From positions 18,910,001 to 18,974,000 of the forward strand of contig JBHGNT010000003.1 of assembly GCA_043228905.1 (NCBI GenBank): a stretch of DNA of 64,000 nt. The letters run 5' to 3'. This document shows, piece by piece, positions 32,443 through 43,946 of this stretch. Position numbers and translations under genes: made by a program. Below the pieces are notes generated by a model. That model saw nothing but the letters and a program-made list of their open reading frames with translations. It ran no database searches and was not told the origin of the DNA. How positions within the stretch are numbered: position 1 is the stretch's first letter; each line of letters starts with the position of its first letter. Origin of the DNA: Azolla caroliniana (taxonomy: Eukaryota; Polypodiophyta).

Positions 32443-35400
32443 ATGGATGAATCATTTGGCGGCATGTTCAAGCTCACCGACTCCAACTATTCAGTGTGGA
32501 AGTCGAAGATGAGGGACATGCTCGTGGTTAAAGACCTCTGGCTGCCGGTTTAGTTCGGGGACAAGAGACCGGACAAAATCGACGCCGCGATATGGGAGGT
32601 GATGCACATGAAGACAACAACGTACATACGGTGCTTCATCGACATGAGCATGTACAACAACTTCAATGAAGAGAGCAAGGCTCATGAGCTCTGGGAGAAT
32701 ATCGGCATAATGTTTCAAAACAAAAATGTTGTTAATCAAGTTTCGGTATTCCGGAAGCTAGTAAGACTCTGGTACCAAGATGGCTCCAGCATGGAGGAGC
32801 ATATGAATGCCTTCCAGGGGCTGATACACCAGGCAATGTCATTGGAAGTACCTCTTGCCGATGAGGTACTAGCGCTACTCCTGATCGGTTCCCTCTCGGA
32901 TAGCTGGGAGACGTTGGTTGTCACTTTGGGCAACGCCGGGCCGGAAGGAAAACGGTTATCCCTAGCAATAGTAAAGTCGAGCTTGCTAGATGAGGAGGTG
33001 CGTCGGAAAGACAAAGATACGAGCTCCGACTCCAAAGCGCTCCTTACCGAATCGGAACGCGGAAGACATAGAAACCGTAGTCCCCAGAACCGGGAGAAGT
33101 CGGGGACACGGTCAAAGTCAAGGGGGAGGCCTACTTGCTTCTATTGCGGCAAGCCGGGACACTTCCAGAAGAACTGTCGGCACTTCCGTAAAGACAAGGA
33201 AACCGACGGCACCGATTCGAAGCAGACACCGGACCGGAACGGTAAAGACCATAGGGGATCGGACCGGAAGGGAATGACGGCAATCACGGCAAGTGAAGAG
33301 GAGTTGATGCTCATCACCGAGGAGAGTGAGATAAACCTTGCCGGCGACGAGATGACCTGGGTGGTAGACTCCGGAGCGTCGTTCCACCTTACCCCGAACT
33401 GGAAATACTTCTCATCTTACTCAGCCGATGATCACGGCTGTGTCCGGATGGGGAATGAAGGTACATGCCGAATTGTCGGCATAGGAGACGTGTGGCTCTC
33501 GACACCAACCGGATGCAAGATGTTGTTGAGGGATGTCCGACACGTTCCGGAGGTTCGACTGAACCTGATATCAGCCGGTCGGCTAGATGATGAGGGCTAC
33601 ACGGGTAGCATCCGGAACGGTGTCATGAAGTTCAGCAAAGGGAGCCTGATTGTGGCTCGGGCCCGGAAGGTAAACACTCTATACCTGATGAATGCCCGGT
33701 TATGCCCGGAAGAAGTGAACGTGGCATCCGACACTGCCGGTGAGCTGTGGCACAAGAGGCTGTGTCATATGAGCGAGAAGGGGATGAAGAGGCTTGCAGA
33801 CGACAACCTCATTCTAGTGAAGAACGTGCACTTAGAGAAGTGCACTGATTGTCTGGCCGGTAAGCAGAACCAGACCTCCTTCCAACCAAGGCCACCAATG
33901 AGACGCAATGCACCACTGCAGTTGGTGCATACGGATGTGTGTCAAGTAGACACGAAGTCACATGTCGGAGCGCAGTACTTCGTGACGTTCATAGATGACC
34001 ACAGTCGGAAGTTGTGGGCCACACCGTTGAAGACGAAGGATCAGGTGTTATCCGTCTTCAAAGAGCTCCACGCAAGAGTGGAAAGAGAAACCGGCCGGAA
34101 GCTGAAGGCGGTTCGAACAGATAACGGAAGAGAATATCGGGGGCAGTTCGAGGAGTACTGTCGCTCGAAGGGAATCCGGCTCGAATTTACCGTGCCGAAG
34201 ACGCCGGAACTAAACGGACTGGCCGAGAGGATGAACCGGACCATAATGGAGAGGGTTCGGAGTATGCTAACGCATGCAAAACTACCCAAGAAGTTTTGGG
34301 CTGAGGCATTGTCGACGGCGACATACGTGATAAACAGATCACCCTCAGTACCCTTGGACGGAGACACGCCACAGAGAGTATGGACCGGTAAGGAAGTGTC
34401 CTACCGACATCTGAAGGTGTTCGGGTGTCTCGCGTACGTGCATGTAGCAAAGGACCGGAGAGGAAAGTTAGATCCAAAGACCCTGCCATGCATATTCCTC
34501 GGTTACGGTGACGATGAGTTCGACTACCGAGTGTGGGACCCGGTCGACAAGAAGGTATTCCGGAGTCGAGATATTATCTTCATGGAGGACAAGACGCTCG
34601 CCGACTGGGAGTCGGAGAAGAAGATAATGAACTCCGAGTCGACCGGTAAGGATCGACTCTACGATGAGCAGACCCAACCGGCGAGAGACCGGTTAGCACT
34701 CGAAGAACCAGCCGGATACGGTGAGGATACCGAACTGGCAGAAGAAGAAGTAGATGAAGTTGAGACCGGAACCGGCCTAGACCCCGAATCGGATTCGGAT
34801 GAAGAGCAAATAGAGGAGCCGGCTACCGAAGCCCAAAGACGGAGATATCCCCTCAGAGAGAGAAGGGCCCCCCGGAGATTTCTGGATGCAGAGCATGTTC
34901 TGCTGACCGATGAGGGGGAGCCGGAAAGCTTCAAAGAAGCAAAGGAAGACACCCACAGCCGAAAATGGTTAAGTGCCATGCAGGATGAGATGGATTCCCT
35001 GCATGAGAACCATACGTACGAATTGGTGGAGCTGCCGAAAGGTAAACGGGCACTCCGAAACAAGTGGGTGTACAAGTTGAAACCGGGAGATGCCGGAAAC
35101 CCCCCGAGATACAAAGCTAGGATCGTGGTGAAGGGGTTCCAGCAGAAGAAGGGCGTGGACTTCGACGAGATATTTGCCCCGGTAGTAAAGATGACCTCCA
35201 TCCGAACGGTGCTGAGTATAGCGGTAAGCATGGACCTCGAGGTAGAGCAGCTGGACGTGAAGACGGCATTCCTTCACGGCAACCTCGAAGAGGAGATCTA
35301 CATGCAGCAACCAGAAGGATTTGTGGAGAATGGGAAGGAGCACCTGGTATGCCGGCTGAAGAAGAGCTTGTACGGACTAAAGCAGGCTCCCCGACAATGG

Positions 35401-36489
35401 TACCGGAAGTTCGATTCCTTCATGACCGATCAAGGGTACCACAAGATGCAGGCCGATCACTGCGTGTTTGTGAAGAAGTTCGAAGGAGGAGACTTCCTAA
35501 TACTCCTTCTGTACGTGGATGACATGTTGATCGTCGGACGGGACCAAGTCAAAATACAGATGCTGAAGAAGGCTCTCAACCGGACCTTCTCGATGAAAGA
35601 CTTGGGTCCGGCAAGGCAGATGTTGGGGATGCACATCATCCGGAACCGGTCAGCGAAGCAATTATGGCTGTCACAGGAGAAGTACGTGACAAAGGTGCTT
35701 CACCGGTTCAACATGTCAGATGCGAAACCGGTCGGATTGACACTTCCGGCTAACTGCAAGCTATCCGGTAAGCAAAGCCCGAAGACGAAAGCAGAGAAGA
35801 CGGATATGATGACGATTCCATATGCCTCTGCTGTCGGGAGCTTGATGTACGCAATGGTGTGTACCCGACCGGATATAGGATACGTAGTCGGAGTGGTGAG
35901 CCGGTTCATGAGTAATCCCAGCAAGGAGCACTGGAACGCGGTCAAATGGATACTCCGGTATTTGAAGGGCACTTCAAATATGTGTCTCCGATTCGGCTCC
36001 GGAAAACCTCAACTGGACGGTTTCACCGATTCGGACATGTCGGCTGATGTAGACACCAGCCGGTCTACATCCGGGTATGTGATGACATATGCAGGGGGAG
36101 CTGTTTCGTGGCAGTCGAGGCTGCAGAAGACGGTTGCATTGTCAACCACGGAGGCGGAGTACATGGCGGCTGTGGAAGCAGGCAAGGAAATATTATGGAT
36201 GAAGGACTTCATCGGAGAGCTCGGTATCCGGCAAGAGGAATACCGACTCTATTGCGATAGTCAAAGTGCCATCCACCTTGCTAAGAATGCGGCCTACCAT
36301 TCCCGGACAAAGCATATCCAGCGGAGGTATCACTGGATCCGGGAAAGAGTAGATGACCAGGAGTTCACACTGACGAAGATCCATACGGCCGAGAACGGGT
36401 CAGATATGCTGACCAAAGTGCTGACACCTGACAAGTTGAGCGCATGCCGGAAGAGGATCGGACTGGTAAGACACCCCATGCCGGAGTGA
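32443..36489 (+). pseudogene. Copia-3 gag-pol polyprotein, one in-frame TAG
   Basis: ATG at 32443 (MDESFGGMFKLTDSNYSVWK). Codon 37 is TAG (32551-32553); the rest of the 1349-codon frame is open. Order: gag, zinc knuckle CFYCGKPGHFQKNC, protease WVVDSGASFHLTP, integrase zinc motif and core (HTDVCQVD ... RTDNGREY ... NGLAERMNRT), RT with YVDDMLIVG, and RNase H with DSDMSADVD, STTEAEYMA and YCDSQSAIHLAKNAAYHSRTKH. All catalytic residues are visible. Only the single nonsense codon in gag prevents a full product, unless readthrough occurs or a downstream start is used. Third codon positions are strongly G/C compared with copia-1. Confidence 0.9.
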
Positions 36490-37035
36490 AGGGGGAGTTT
36501 GTTGGGAGACAGGTCCCTCCGGATGGGAAGGGTGAAGAACAGTGCCGATGAACAAACTCGTATGAGGTGCAGACCCGGTATGAACCGGATGAGGAGTACC
36601 CGGCTACGGAGAGCCGGATGGTGCAGACCCAATATGAACCGGATGAGGAGTACCCGGCTACGGAGAGCCGGATGGTGCAGACCCGGTATGAACCGGATGA
36701 GGAGTACCCGGCTACGGAGAACCGGATGAAGAGACATATTCGTAAATATGTTTTCTGATAGTCCACCGAGGCTATATTTGTAAATAGCCGACTCTATTGC
36801 GATAGTCAAAGTGCCATCCACCTTGCTAAGAATGCGGCCTACCATTCCCGGACGAAGCATATCCAGCGGAGGTATCACTGGATCCGGGAAAGAGTAGATA
36901 ACCAGGAGTTCACACTGACGAAGATCCATACGGCCGAGAACGGGTCAGATATGCTGACCAAAGTGCTGACACCTGACAAGTTGAGCGCATGCCGGAAGAG
37001 GATCGGACTGGTAAGACACCCCATGCCGGAGTGAA
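36244..37035 (+). repeat. 545-bp tandem duplication at the copia-3 3' end
   Basis: The end of RNase H plus polypurine tract (about 36244-36499) is followed by 289 bp of LTR. At CCGA (36788-36791) the text jumps back to the coding tail, which repeats (36789-37035) and leads into a full LTR. The junction lies in CCGA, common to both parents (AGCCGAAAAG and TACCGACTCT). Confidence 0.9.
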
Positions 37036-37044
37036 GGGGGAGTT

Positions 37045-37783
37045 TGTTGGGAGACAGGTCCCTCCGGATGGGAAGGGTGAAGAACAGTGCCGATGAACAA
37101 ACTCGTATGAGGTGCAGACCCGGTATGAACCGGATGAGGAGTACCCGGCTACGGAGAGTCGGATGGTGCAGACCCGATATGAACCGGATGAGGAGTACCC
37201 GGCTACAGAGAGCCGGATGGTGCAAACCCGGTATGAACCGGATGAGGAGTACCCGGCTACGGAGAGCCGGATGGTGCAGACCCGGTATGAACCGGATGAG
37301 GAGTACCCGGCTACGGAGAACCGGATGAAGAGACATATTCGTAAATATGTTTTCTGATAGTCCACCGAGGCTATATTTGTAAATAGCCGAAAAGTCATAT
37401 TAGTATAAATATGACTTAGGGCAAACTAGTAACTGTTGTTGTTGTTTTCATTTTGTTGGTACAAGAAGAAGAGAGAACACGTAACAGTGTACAGAGAGAG
37501 AGAGAGAGAAAGAGGTCGCTGCCTCTGTTGTAACCGCCGCCTGTGGCGAAGATCATGAGCACGAGGTCATTGCCTCAGTGAACTCACTGTTGTACATTCT
37601 TACATAGTGACAGTTCGCAGCCTGTGGGCTGCCGTGGTTTTTCCCCTAGTTTGGGGTTTTCCACGTAAACCTCCTGTGTATTTTCCTCTTCTTTGTGTCG
37701 TGTTTTATTTCCCGTTTTCTGTGTATCATTCTAAGCTCGGTTGTGGCCGAGCGTTGTGCATAAGGAGCGTTGAGTTCCTGGCA
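37045..37783 (+). repeat. Copia-3 3' LTR
   Basis: 739 bp, with four 54-bp units against three in the other two copies; lacks the GGCCGAGGCCGAAACC present in the 5' LTR. Confidence 0.9.
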
Positions 37784-38193
37784 TATATGAAATAAGAAAG
37801 GAGAGAGAGAAAGAAGGGTGTCGATCCACCCGACCATCCCCGAGCGAAGGGATCGAGATGGACTCGAGCCTTGATTGGCGTCCCATACCGCCGTCGTGGC
37901 GTCGAGTCATACATGGTGTTGGCGTGCTCGCTACAAGAGTTGACCCACCACAAGAACAAAGTCTCGACGTAGTCAAGAGATAATGAAATGAGGGTAGCTA
38001 GGCCTCATATTTATAGCAAGACCCAAGGCCCCCATGCAAGTTCACACTTGGCCTAATGGGTTGTCTCAATCCCGAGGATTAAAAGTAATCCTCCCCTTCT
38101 TTACACTCTCGTTTAACCCTCACACTTATCCACGTGTATAGAATACTACGATAAATTCTCACCACGGGATATTATATGGTCATGCCCGTAACA
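37784..38193 (-). mobile_element. Element D LTR, right part
   Basis: Ends CATGCCCGTAACA. On the minus strand it reads TGTTACGGGCATGACC, with a TATA box GCTATAAATATGAGG. With 31665-31714 it forms an LTR of about 455 bp. Confidence 0.7.
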
Positions 38194-38259
38194 CTAACCA
38201 AGCCACTCAACGTATTTCATTATGGGCTCACTCCTTCAAACCCTATGTGTGGGCCGTCC

Positions 38260-41200
38260 GGGATTACTTATGGGTGATTTCAACATGTGTATTGATGCAT
38301 CTCAATCTATATTTGAACATTCAATCATGGATGTTCCTGAGCAACTTGCTTGGGATTTGTTGGCTATGGAGGTTCTGAAGTTGGATGTTTGGACATAAGT
38401 TGCATGGGAATGATTCATGTTTTACATTCTAATATGTTCAACATAGACAAACATTGAGTCGGTTAAATAGAATGTATGTGGTGCACGATGATTCTTTTTT
38501 ACCAACATCACATCGTATGACAGTTTTACAAGATGTAGGAACTTCATATCACTTTCCTATTTGTTTGGAGGTTTGTAGTCGTGCAATTGACATGTATAAA
38601 TCCTTACTTGAAAAGCCTCCATTACGCGTTAACTCTTCTCTTTTGCTTCAACCTCCCTTTGATTCTCTCATGGATCAAATTTTGGTAATTTTGTCACAAG
38701 AAGTGAATCTTAAAGGAGTTAAAGCATGGGATATCACGTTACGAAACATTAAGATCATTCATTGTATGTATGGAGTAACTAATGCTCAACGAAGAAGAGG
38801 TCTTCTTTGACAATTCTCACAAGTTCTCTCCAGGTGTAATGCATTATTGGTACATGCACCATTAGATGAGGAGGTTTTGGATATCCAAAGTCAATTGCAG
38901 GTTATTATTTCTCAATTGTAATGCCAAAGTTATCTTTATGCGAAGATGCGTCAACTGAAGGATGGGCTCATAGATAATCAATTGATATCAATCTCATTTG
39001 TTTTTCCAAGTGTTACATCCTACTTATGCTCGATCTAATGTGGTACATGTGAAGCAAGGGGATGAATTGATGTTCATTACTTTAAGGAGTTGATTGGCCC
39101 ATAATTGTTAATGACAAATGAGGTGAGTAGAGCATGTCATGAGTTTTATGATGTGGTTGGATGTATTGTGCATGACCTCATTAGTCATGAATTGGATGCA
39201 GATTTCGCTAAGGATGAGATGGCCACGGTTTTAAGGCATCTTCCTAGTGGTAAGAACCTTGGTTGGGACGGCTTGACAAATGAAGTTTTTAAGCGATATT
39301 CGAACATTTTAAAGGGGTCCTTAACTTTGATGTTTCAACATACTTGGGATGTTGGTTGCCTGCCTCAAGCTTGGAAGGTTGGTCTAATTAAATTAGTTCC
39401 AATTGTGGCATTTCCCTAGTCATTTCATCAATGGAGACCTATTTCTTTGATGGGGGGATTGTATAAGATATTTACAAAGGACTTGGCAAATAGATTACAA
39501 AATTATTTGCCAAAGTTGATACATCCCACCTAATATGGTTTTATTGCAAGTAGGAATATATTGCATAATGTGTTGAATGTTCAAATGGCCATGGATTATG
39601 CTCAAAACACTCATCAAGAATTGATTATGGTCCAATTAGATTTGGAGAAAGCTTATGATCATGTTAATTGGTCCTTTGTTTCTAGGTTAATGGATACAAT
39701 CGGCTTTGGACCTCGTATGTCTCGCCTCATATTTTTATTAGGACAACATGCGATGTCTTGAATAATGCTTAATGGGGGAGTTACATTAGATATTGCCCTC
39801 ACAAGATCCGTTTGTCAAGGATGCCCTCTTAGCCCATTCTTATTTGTGATTGTTGGTCATCCCTTGTTAGTGATGCTATCAAGGCTTGCAACAAATGGTG
39901 ACATTGTGGGTTTACACCTTCCGTATATAGGGCAACTAGTAGCACAAGCTTTGGTTGATGATTCTTTCATGTTTCTACAAGCCTCACGAGAGAATCTTGA
40001 GAAGGGGATGCTTGTATGGAACCAATTTGCATTGGCTTCCGGATTATATATTAATTGGAGGAAGTCTAGTCTCATATCATGTACTGAAAGGAATTTGGAA
40101 TCTTTAGAATGGCAAGGATCCGTGGTGAAGAACGACTCTATCTTTTGACACTTGGGCTATCCATTAGGAATGAACGTTACAAATGGTCAATTGATTGAAT
40201 GGATGTCTAGTAAATTGAGGGATAAGTTCATGTATTGGAAGTCAGAATCTTGGTCATTTCATGTACGCTTGAAGGTTGTACAATGTATTATGAAACCCAT
40301 GATATTATATTCTTGCCATTGTTGCCATAAACAAAGAAGGCTTTGCATTCTGTTTTGCAACCTCTTCTATATTTGTTGTGGAAGAAGAGGGATAAGATGG
40401 GAATCACTTGGGTTGCGTGGAATCATCTAGCAACCCCTAAGCGCTTGGGGGGAGTTGGAATATTGAACTTATCTATGCATATGATGGCTCGTAGATTTTC
40501 ATTATTACAATACATGTGTTCAAACTCATAACCATGGATATCTATTGTTCAATATTTCATTGAGACCAAGAACAAGGGTTTAACACATGGGAGGACAACG
40601 ATTAAAGCTTCATGGTGGCAATTATTGAATGGACGTATTTCACTTAGGATTTTGGGCTCTTCATGTGTTCAACACTTGGTTACCTCATGGCAAGAAGCAC
40701 TCTTGTTATGTGTATGGAAACCATCATCTAGTAGAGAGAATTGTAATTCTTTATAAAAAGAGTTACTTGTGTCTTCTCGGTTATTATGTTGGCTGGGAAA
40801 GGATAGTTTGCACTCTCAATTTAATCATTTGTTTCGTGTGGGGGTGAAAGAGGCGGGAGATATAGTTGAGGCTCCATCTTCAAAGAATTTTGGAGTTTGT
40901 TGAAGCACAACAATTATTACGCAAGCTGCCTAATTATGGGTTTATTTGGTAACAACTACAAAATATTGCATTGATGCAAGGTCCCTTACCTCTACAAACA
41001 GGGGAACAACTATGGATTGATTGGTGTTTACGGGGTCAAACGACATTGTTACAAGTGACTACTAATCTTTTGTATTATTGCTTTGTTGAGTCTCTTGGAT
41101 GGTTATCATCTAAGGCTGAAGAAGAATGGAAAATACACAAATCTGATCATGGGTGGTGGCAGATCTTACAACGTAGTTGGCATTCTAAATTGCCACTTGT

Positions 41201-41740
41201 AGCAAAGGTCTTCATTTGGAGAGTTTTGATTGGAGGATTGCCTTTGGGATTAACTCTAAAGCATCGTGGACTAGCAACGGGTAATTGCTTCTTTTGCACT
41301 GTTCAAATGGAAGATAGTACTCATCGATTTATACTATGTATGATTGCTTGAAAGCTACATTTCGCAAATTTGGCAAGTTTTATCATGATGTTATTTGACC
41401 TCTCAACAGTGGGTGTTTGCACAATTTACACAAGTTGACCCAAAATCTGAGATGGAGATTGTTTTTCTACTTCTGAGATATAATAATTGGAACATGCGCA
41501 GCGTTTTTTATGGTAGACATGGAATGAAAGCGTATCTACGAAAGTTGAAGGGAGTACTAATGTGGCAATTTTCTTTATTGGAGCAAGTGGAAATTCTTTC
41601 CTCATTGGAGTGTTTGTCTTGCCTGTTGGCAATTCAACATGTTCCACTACCCATGTAGTGGGTAACCATACTCCATTGTCACACCCATTGCAAGTAATGC
41701 TTTTTACACACATTTATTAATATAATTCTGTGTTTTCACC
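38260..41740 (+). pseudogene. LINE ORF2 relic (copy c): endonuclease end, RT, zf-RVT
   Basis: A broken frame in sense order. Endonuclease end LLMGDFNMCIDASQ near 38268. RT start LPSGKNLGWDGLTNEVFKRY (about 39239-39300), RPISLMGGLYKIFTK, LDLEKAYDHVNW, CQGCPLSPFLFVI and VDDSFMFLQAS where ADDS is usual (about 39954-39985). Then GLYINWRKSSLIS and a zf-RVT-like end (WWQILQRSWHSKLPLVAKVFIWRVLIGGLP, about 41154-41243). Stops and shifts are frequent. The 3' tail TTTTCACCAAAGAGATAG ends near 41750. This is an L1-type plant LINE; it cannot move by itself. Confidence 0.85.
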
Positions 41741-41744
41741 AAAG

Positions 41745-41965
41745 AGATAGATAGATTATAGATAGATTATATTATCGTCTTCAGAGGTCAAATATGACCT
41801 ATGAGACCAAAAATATTACATTTCACGTGATACGTGTGAAGATGAGTAGCGATTCTCGATGTTCAAGAACTTTACCAATGAATGTTGCAATCGAGAGTGC
41901 ACATCGTGGTTGTGAGAGAAATTCGTGCAAGGATTGGGCTCGATCAAGGAGATGTGGAAAGCATG
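41745..41965 (+). repeat. Dispersed repeat, copy 2
   Basis: Homologous to 8811-9045 (GGTCAAATATGACCTATGAGA, TTTCACGTGATACGTGTGAAG, TGTTGCAATCGAGAGTGCAC), again just after a LINE tail. Confidence 0.7.
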
Positions 41966-42089
41966 GTCGAATATGATCAAAGGTAGAGCATTGTATCAAA
42001 GTGTGATACTCAGACTCTCGAACTTGTTTAGGGAAAAGTATGCATAGTCGGCCATTCTCATCACAAAGAGAGAGAGAGAGAGAGAGAGA

Positions 42090-43362
42090 GATGGTGTCTC
42101 GAGTAATTCTTAATGCGGGAATAACATAAGATATTTCCTTCATGAGATCTGTTCGTCAAGGGTGCCCACTTAGCCTATTGTTGTTTGTTATTGTTACTCA
42201 TCTCTCGTTAGTGATGTTATCAAGGCTTGCAACAAATAATGACATTGTAGCTCTACACCTTTCTTCTGGAGGGCAAATGGTAGCGTAAGCTTTGGCAGAT
42301 GATTCTTTTATAGAAGGGGATGCTTGTATGGAACCAATTTGCATTGGCTTCTGGAAAACATATTAATTCGAGGAAGTCTAATATCATAGCATGTACTGAA
42401 AGGGATTTGAAATGTTTAGGATGGGAAGGATTCGTGGTTAGGAAAGGCTCTATTTTTCGACACTTGGGGTATCCATTGGGAATGAACGTTACAAATGGTC
42501 AATTGATTGAATAAATGTTAAGTTAGGGAATAAGCTCATGTATTGGAAATCAAAATCTTGGCCATTTCATGTATTCGAAATCACAAACTTGGCCATTTCA
42601 TGTATTCAAAATCACAATGTAATATGGAACCCATGATATTATATTGCTTGTCATTGATGTTGTGGACAAAGAAGGCTTTGCATTTTGTTTTGCAACCTCT
42701 TCAATATTTGTTGTGGAGGAATAGGGATAAGATGGGAATCACATGGGTTGCATGAAATCATCTAGCAACCCCTAAGCGCTTGGGGGGAGCTCGAATATTG
42801 GACTTATCTATACATATGATGGCTTGTAGATTTTCATTATTATAAGACATGTATGTGTTCAGACTCACAACCATGGATATATATTGTTCAATATTTGATT
42901 GAGAACAAGGGTTTAACACATGGGAGGACAACTGTAATTAACGCTTCATAGTGGCAATTCTTGAACGGGTGTATTTCAGTTAATATTCCCGAATCTTCAT
43001 GTGTTCAAAAAATTGGTTATATCATTGCAAGAAGCACTCTCATTATGTATATTGTTCGATATAGCAAGAAACACTCTCATTATGTATATTGTTCGATATG
43101 GCAAGAAGCGCTCTCATTGGTTATCTTATGATGGCTTGTATATATTCATTATTGTAAGACATGTGTTCAGACTCACAACCATGGATATATATTGTTCAAT
43201 ATTTCATTGAGAACAAGGGTTTAACACATGGGAGGAAAACTATAATTAACGCTTCATAGTGGCAATTCCTGGACGGGTGTATTTCAGTTAATATTCCTGA
43301 CTCTTCATGTGTTCAAAAAATTGTTTATCTCATGGCAAGAAGCGCTCTCATTATGTGTATGG
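42090..43362 (+). pseudogene. LINE ORF2 relic (copy d), left part
   Basis: Begins within RT (CQGCPL-equivalent in shifted frames near 42130-42180) and continues with MLVWNQFALASGKHINSRKSNIIACTERDLK (42320 on) and HLGYPLGMNVTNGQLIE. Includes local tandem duplications (about 34 bp near 42550-42615; 312-bp period from 42821). Interrupted at 43362 by copia-4 and resumes at 47223. Confidence 0.8.
42821..43345 (+). repeat. Tandem duplication in LINE copy d, 312-bp period
   Basis: GGCTTGTAGATTTTCATTAT ... TTCATGTGTTCAAAAAATTG at 42821-43016 is repeated from 43133. Between them a 41-bp unit (AAGAARCRCTCTCATTATG, TATTGTTCGATAT) is also repeated. Confidence 0.8.
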
Positions 43363-43936
43363 TGTTGAGAAATCGTTGCGGAATTAATCACAATAACCAA
43401 ACGAAGCTGAAATACGAATCACAGAAATGCCAGAAAAACAAGATAAACATATGTACACAGAGATTTACGTGGAAACCCTAAAACGGGGGAAACCACGGGA
43501 ACAGAACTTCACTCTACAAAGTGGATATACAACACCGAGAGGAATACAACACTCTGTCGAGTGTATCAGCCGCACAGGGCTCTTCACGTCTGTTGTTACT
43601 TGCACAGCTATGGCACAGCTCACACTTCTCTCTCTCTCTCACGCTCTCTCTCTCTATTTCTACTACCTCTACACTTACACTGTTCTGCACTTACATAAAG
43701 TTTGCCCTAGTTGTATATATACTTACACAACTTTCTGGCTATTTACATACGTAGCCCTCATGGGGCGCACACTTAGACTATTTACAAGTATAGTCACCTG
43801 AGTTGGCTATTTACACGATTTCGGTTTCGGCCTTGGCCGAGTTCCTCATCAACTCGACTCCTGTTTACCGACTCTTCGATTGTCGACTTTCCGAACAGTC
43901 GGATCATCCTCCCACTGGAGTGATATATTCCTAACA
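43363..43936 (-). repeat. Copia-4 3' LTR
   Basis: 574 bp, highly similar to 46641-47217. Confidence 0.9.
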
Positions 43937-43946
43937 AACTCCCCCT

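Larger units (their letters stand above)
31715..37783 (+). mobile_element. Copia-3: near-complete GC-rich Ty1/copia element with duplicated 3' end
   Basis: 5' LTR 31715-32413, primer site 32416-32427, gag-pol 32443-36489, polypurine tract GAAGGGGGAG, partial LTR 36500-36788, duplicated coding tail 36789-37035, complete 3' LTR 37045-37783. Target duplication TATAT at 31710-31714 and 37784-37788. It is inserted in the LTR of element D. The LTRs differ in repeat number and by several C/T and G/A changes, so it is older than copia-1. Confidence 0.9.

Noticed and set aside
38260-41740. Functional LINE reverse transcriptase
   Set aside because: Several stops and frame changes, and the catalytic ADD is changed to VDD in a broken frame.
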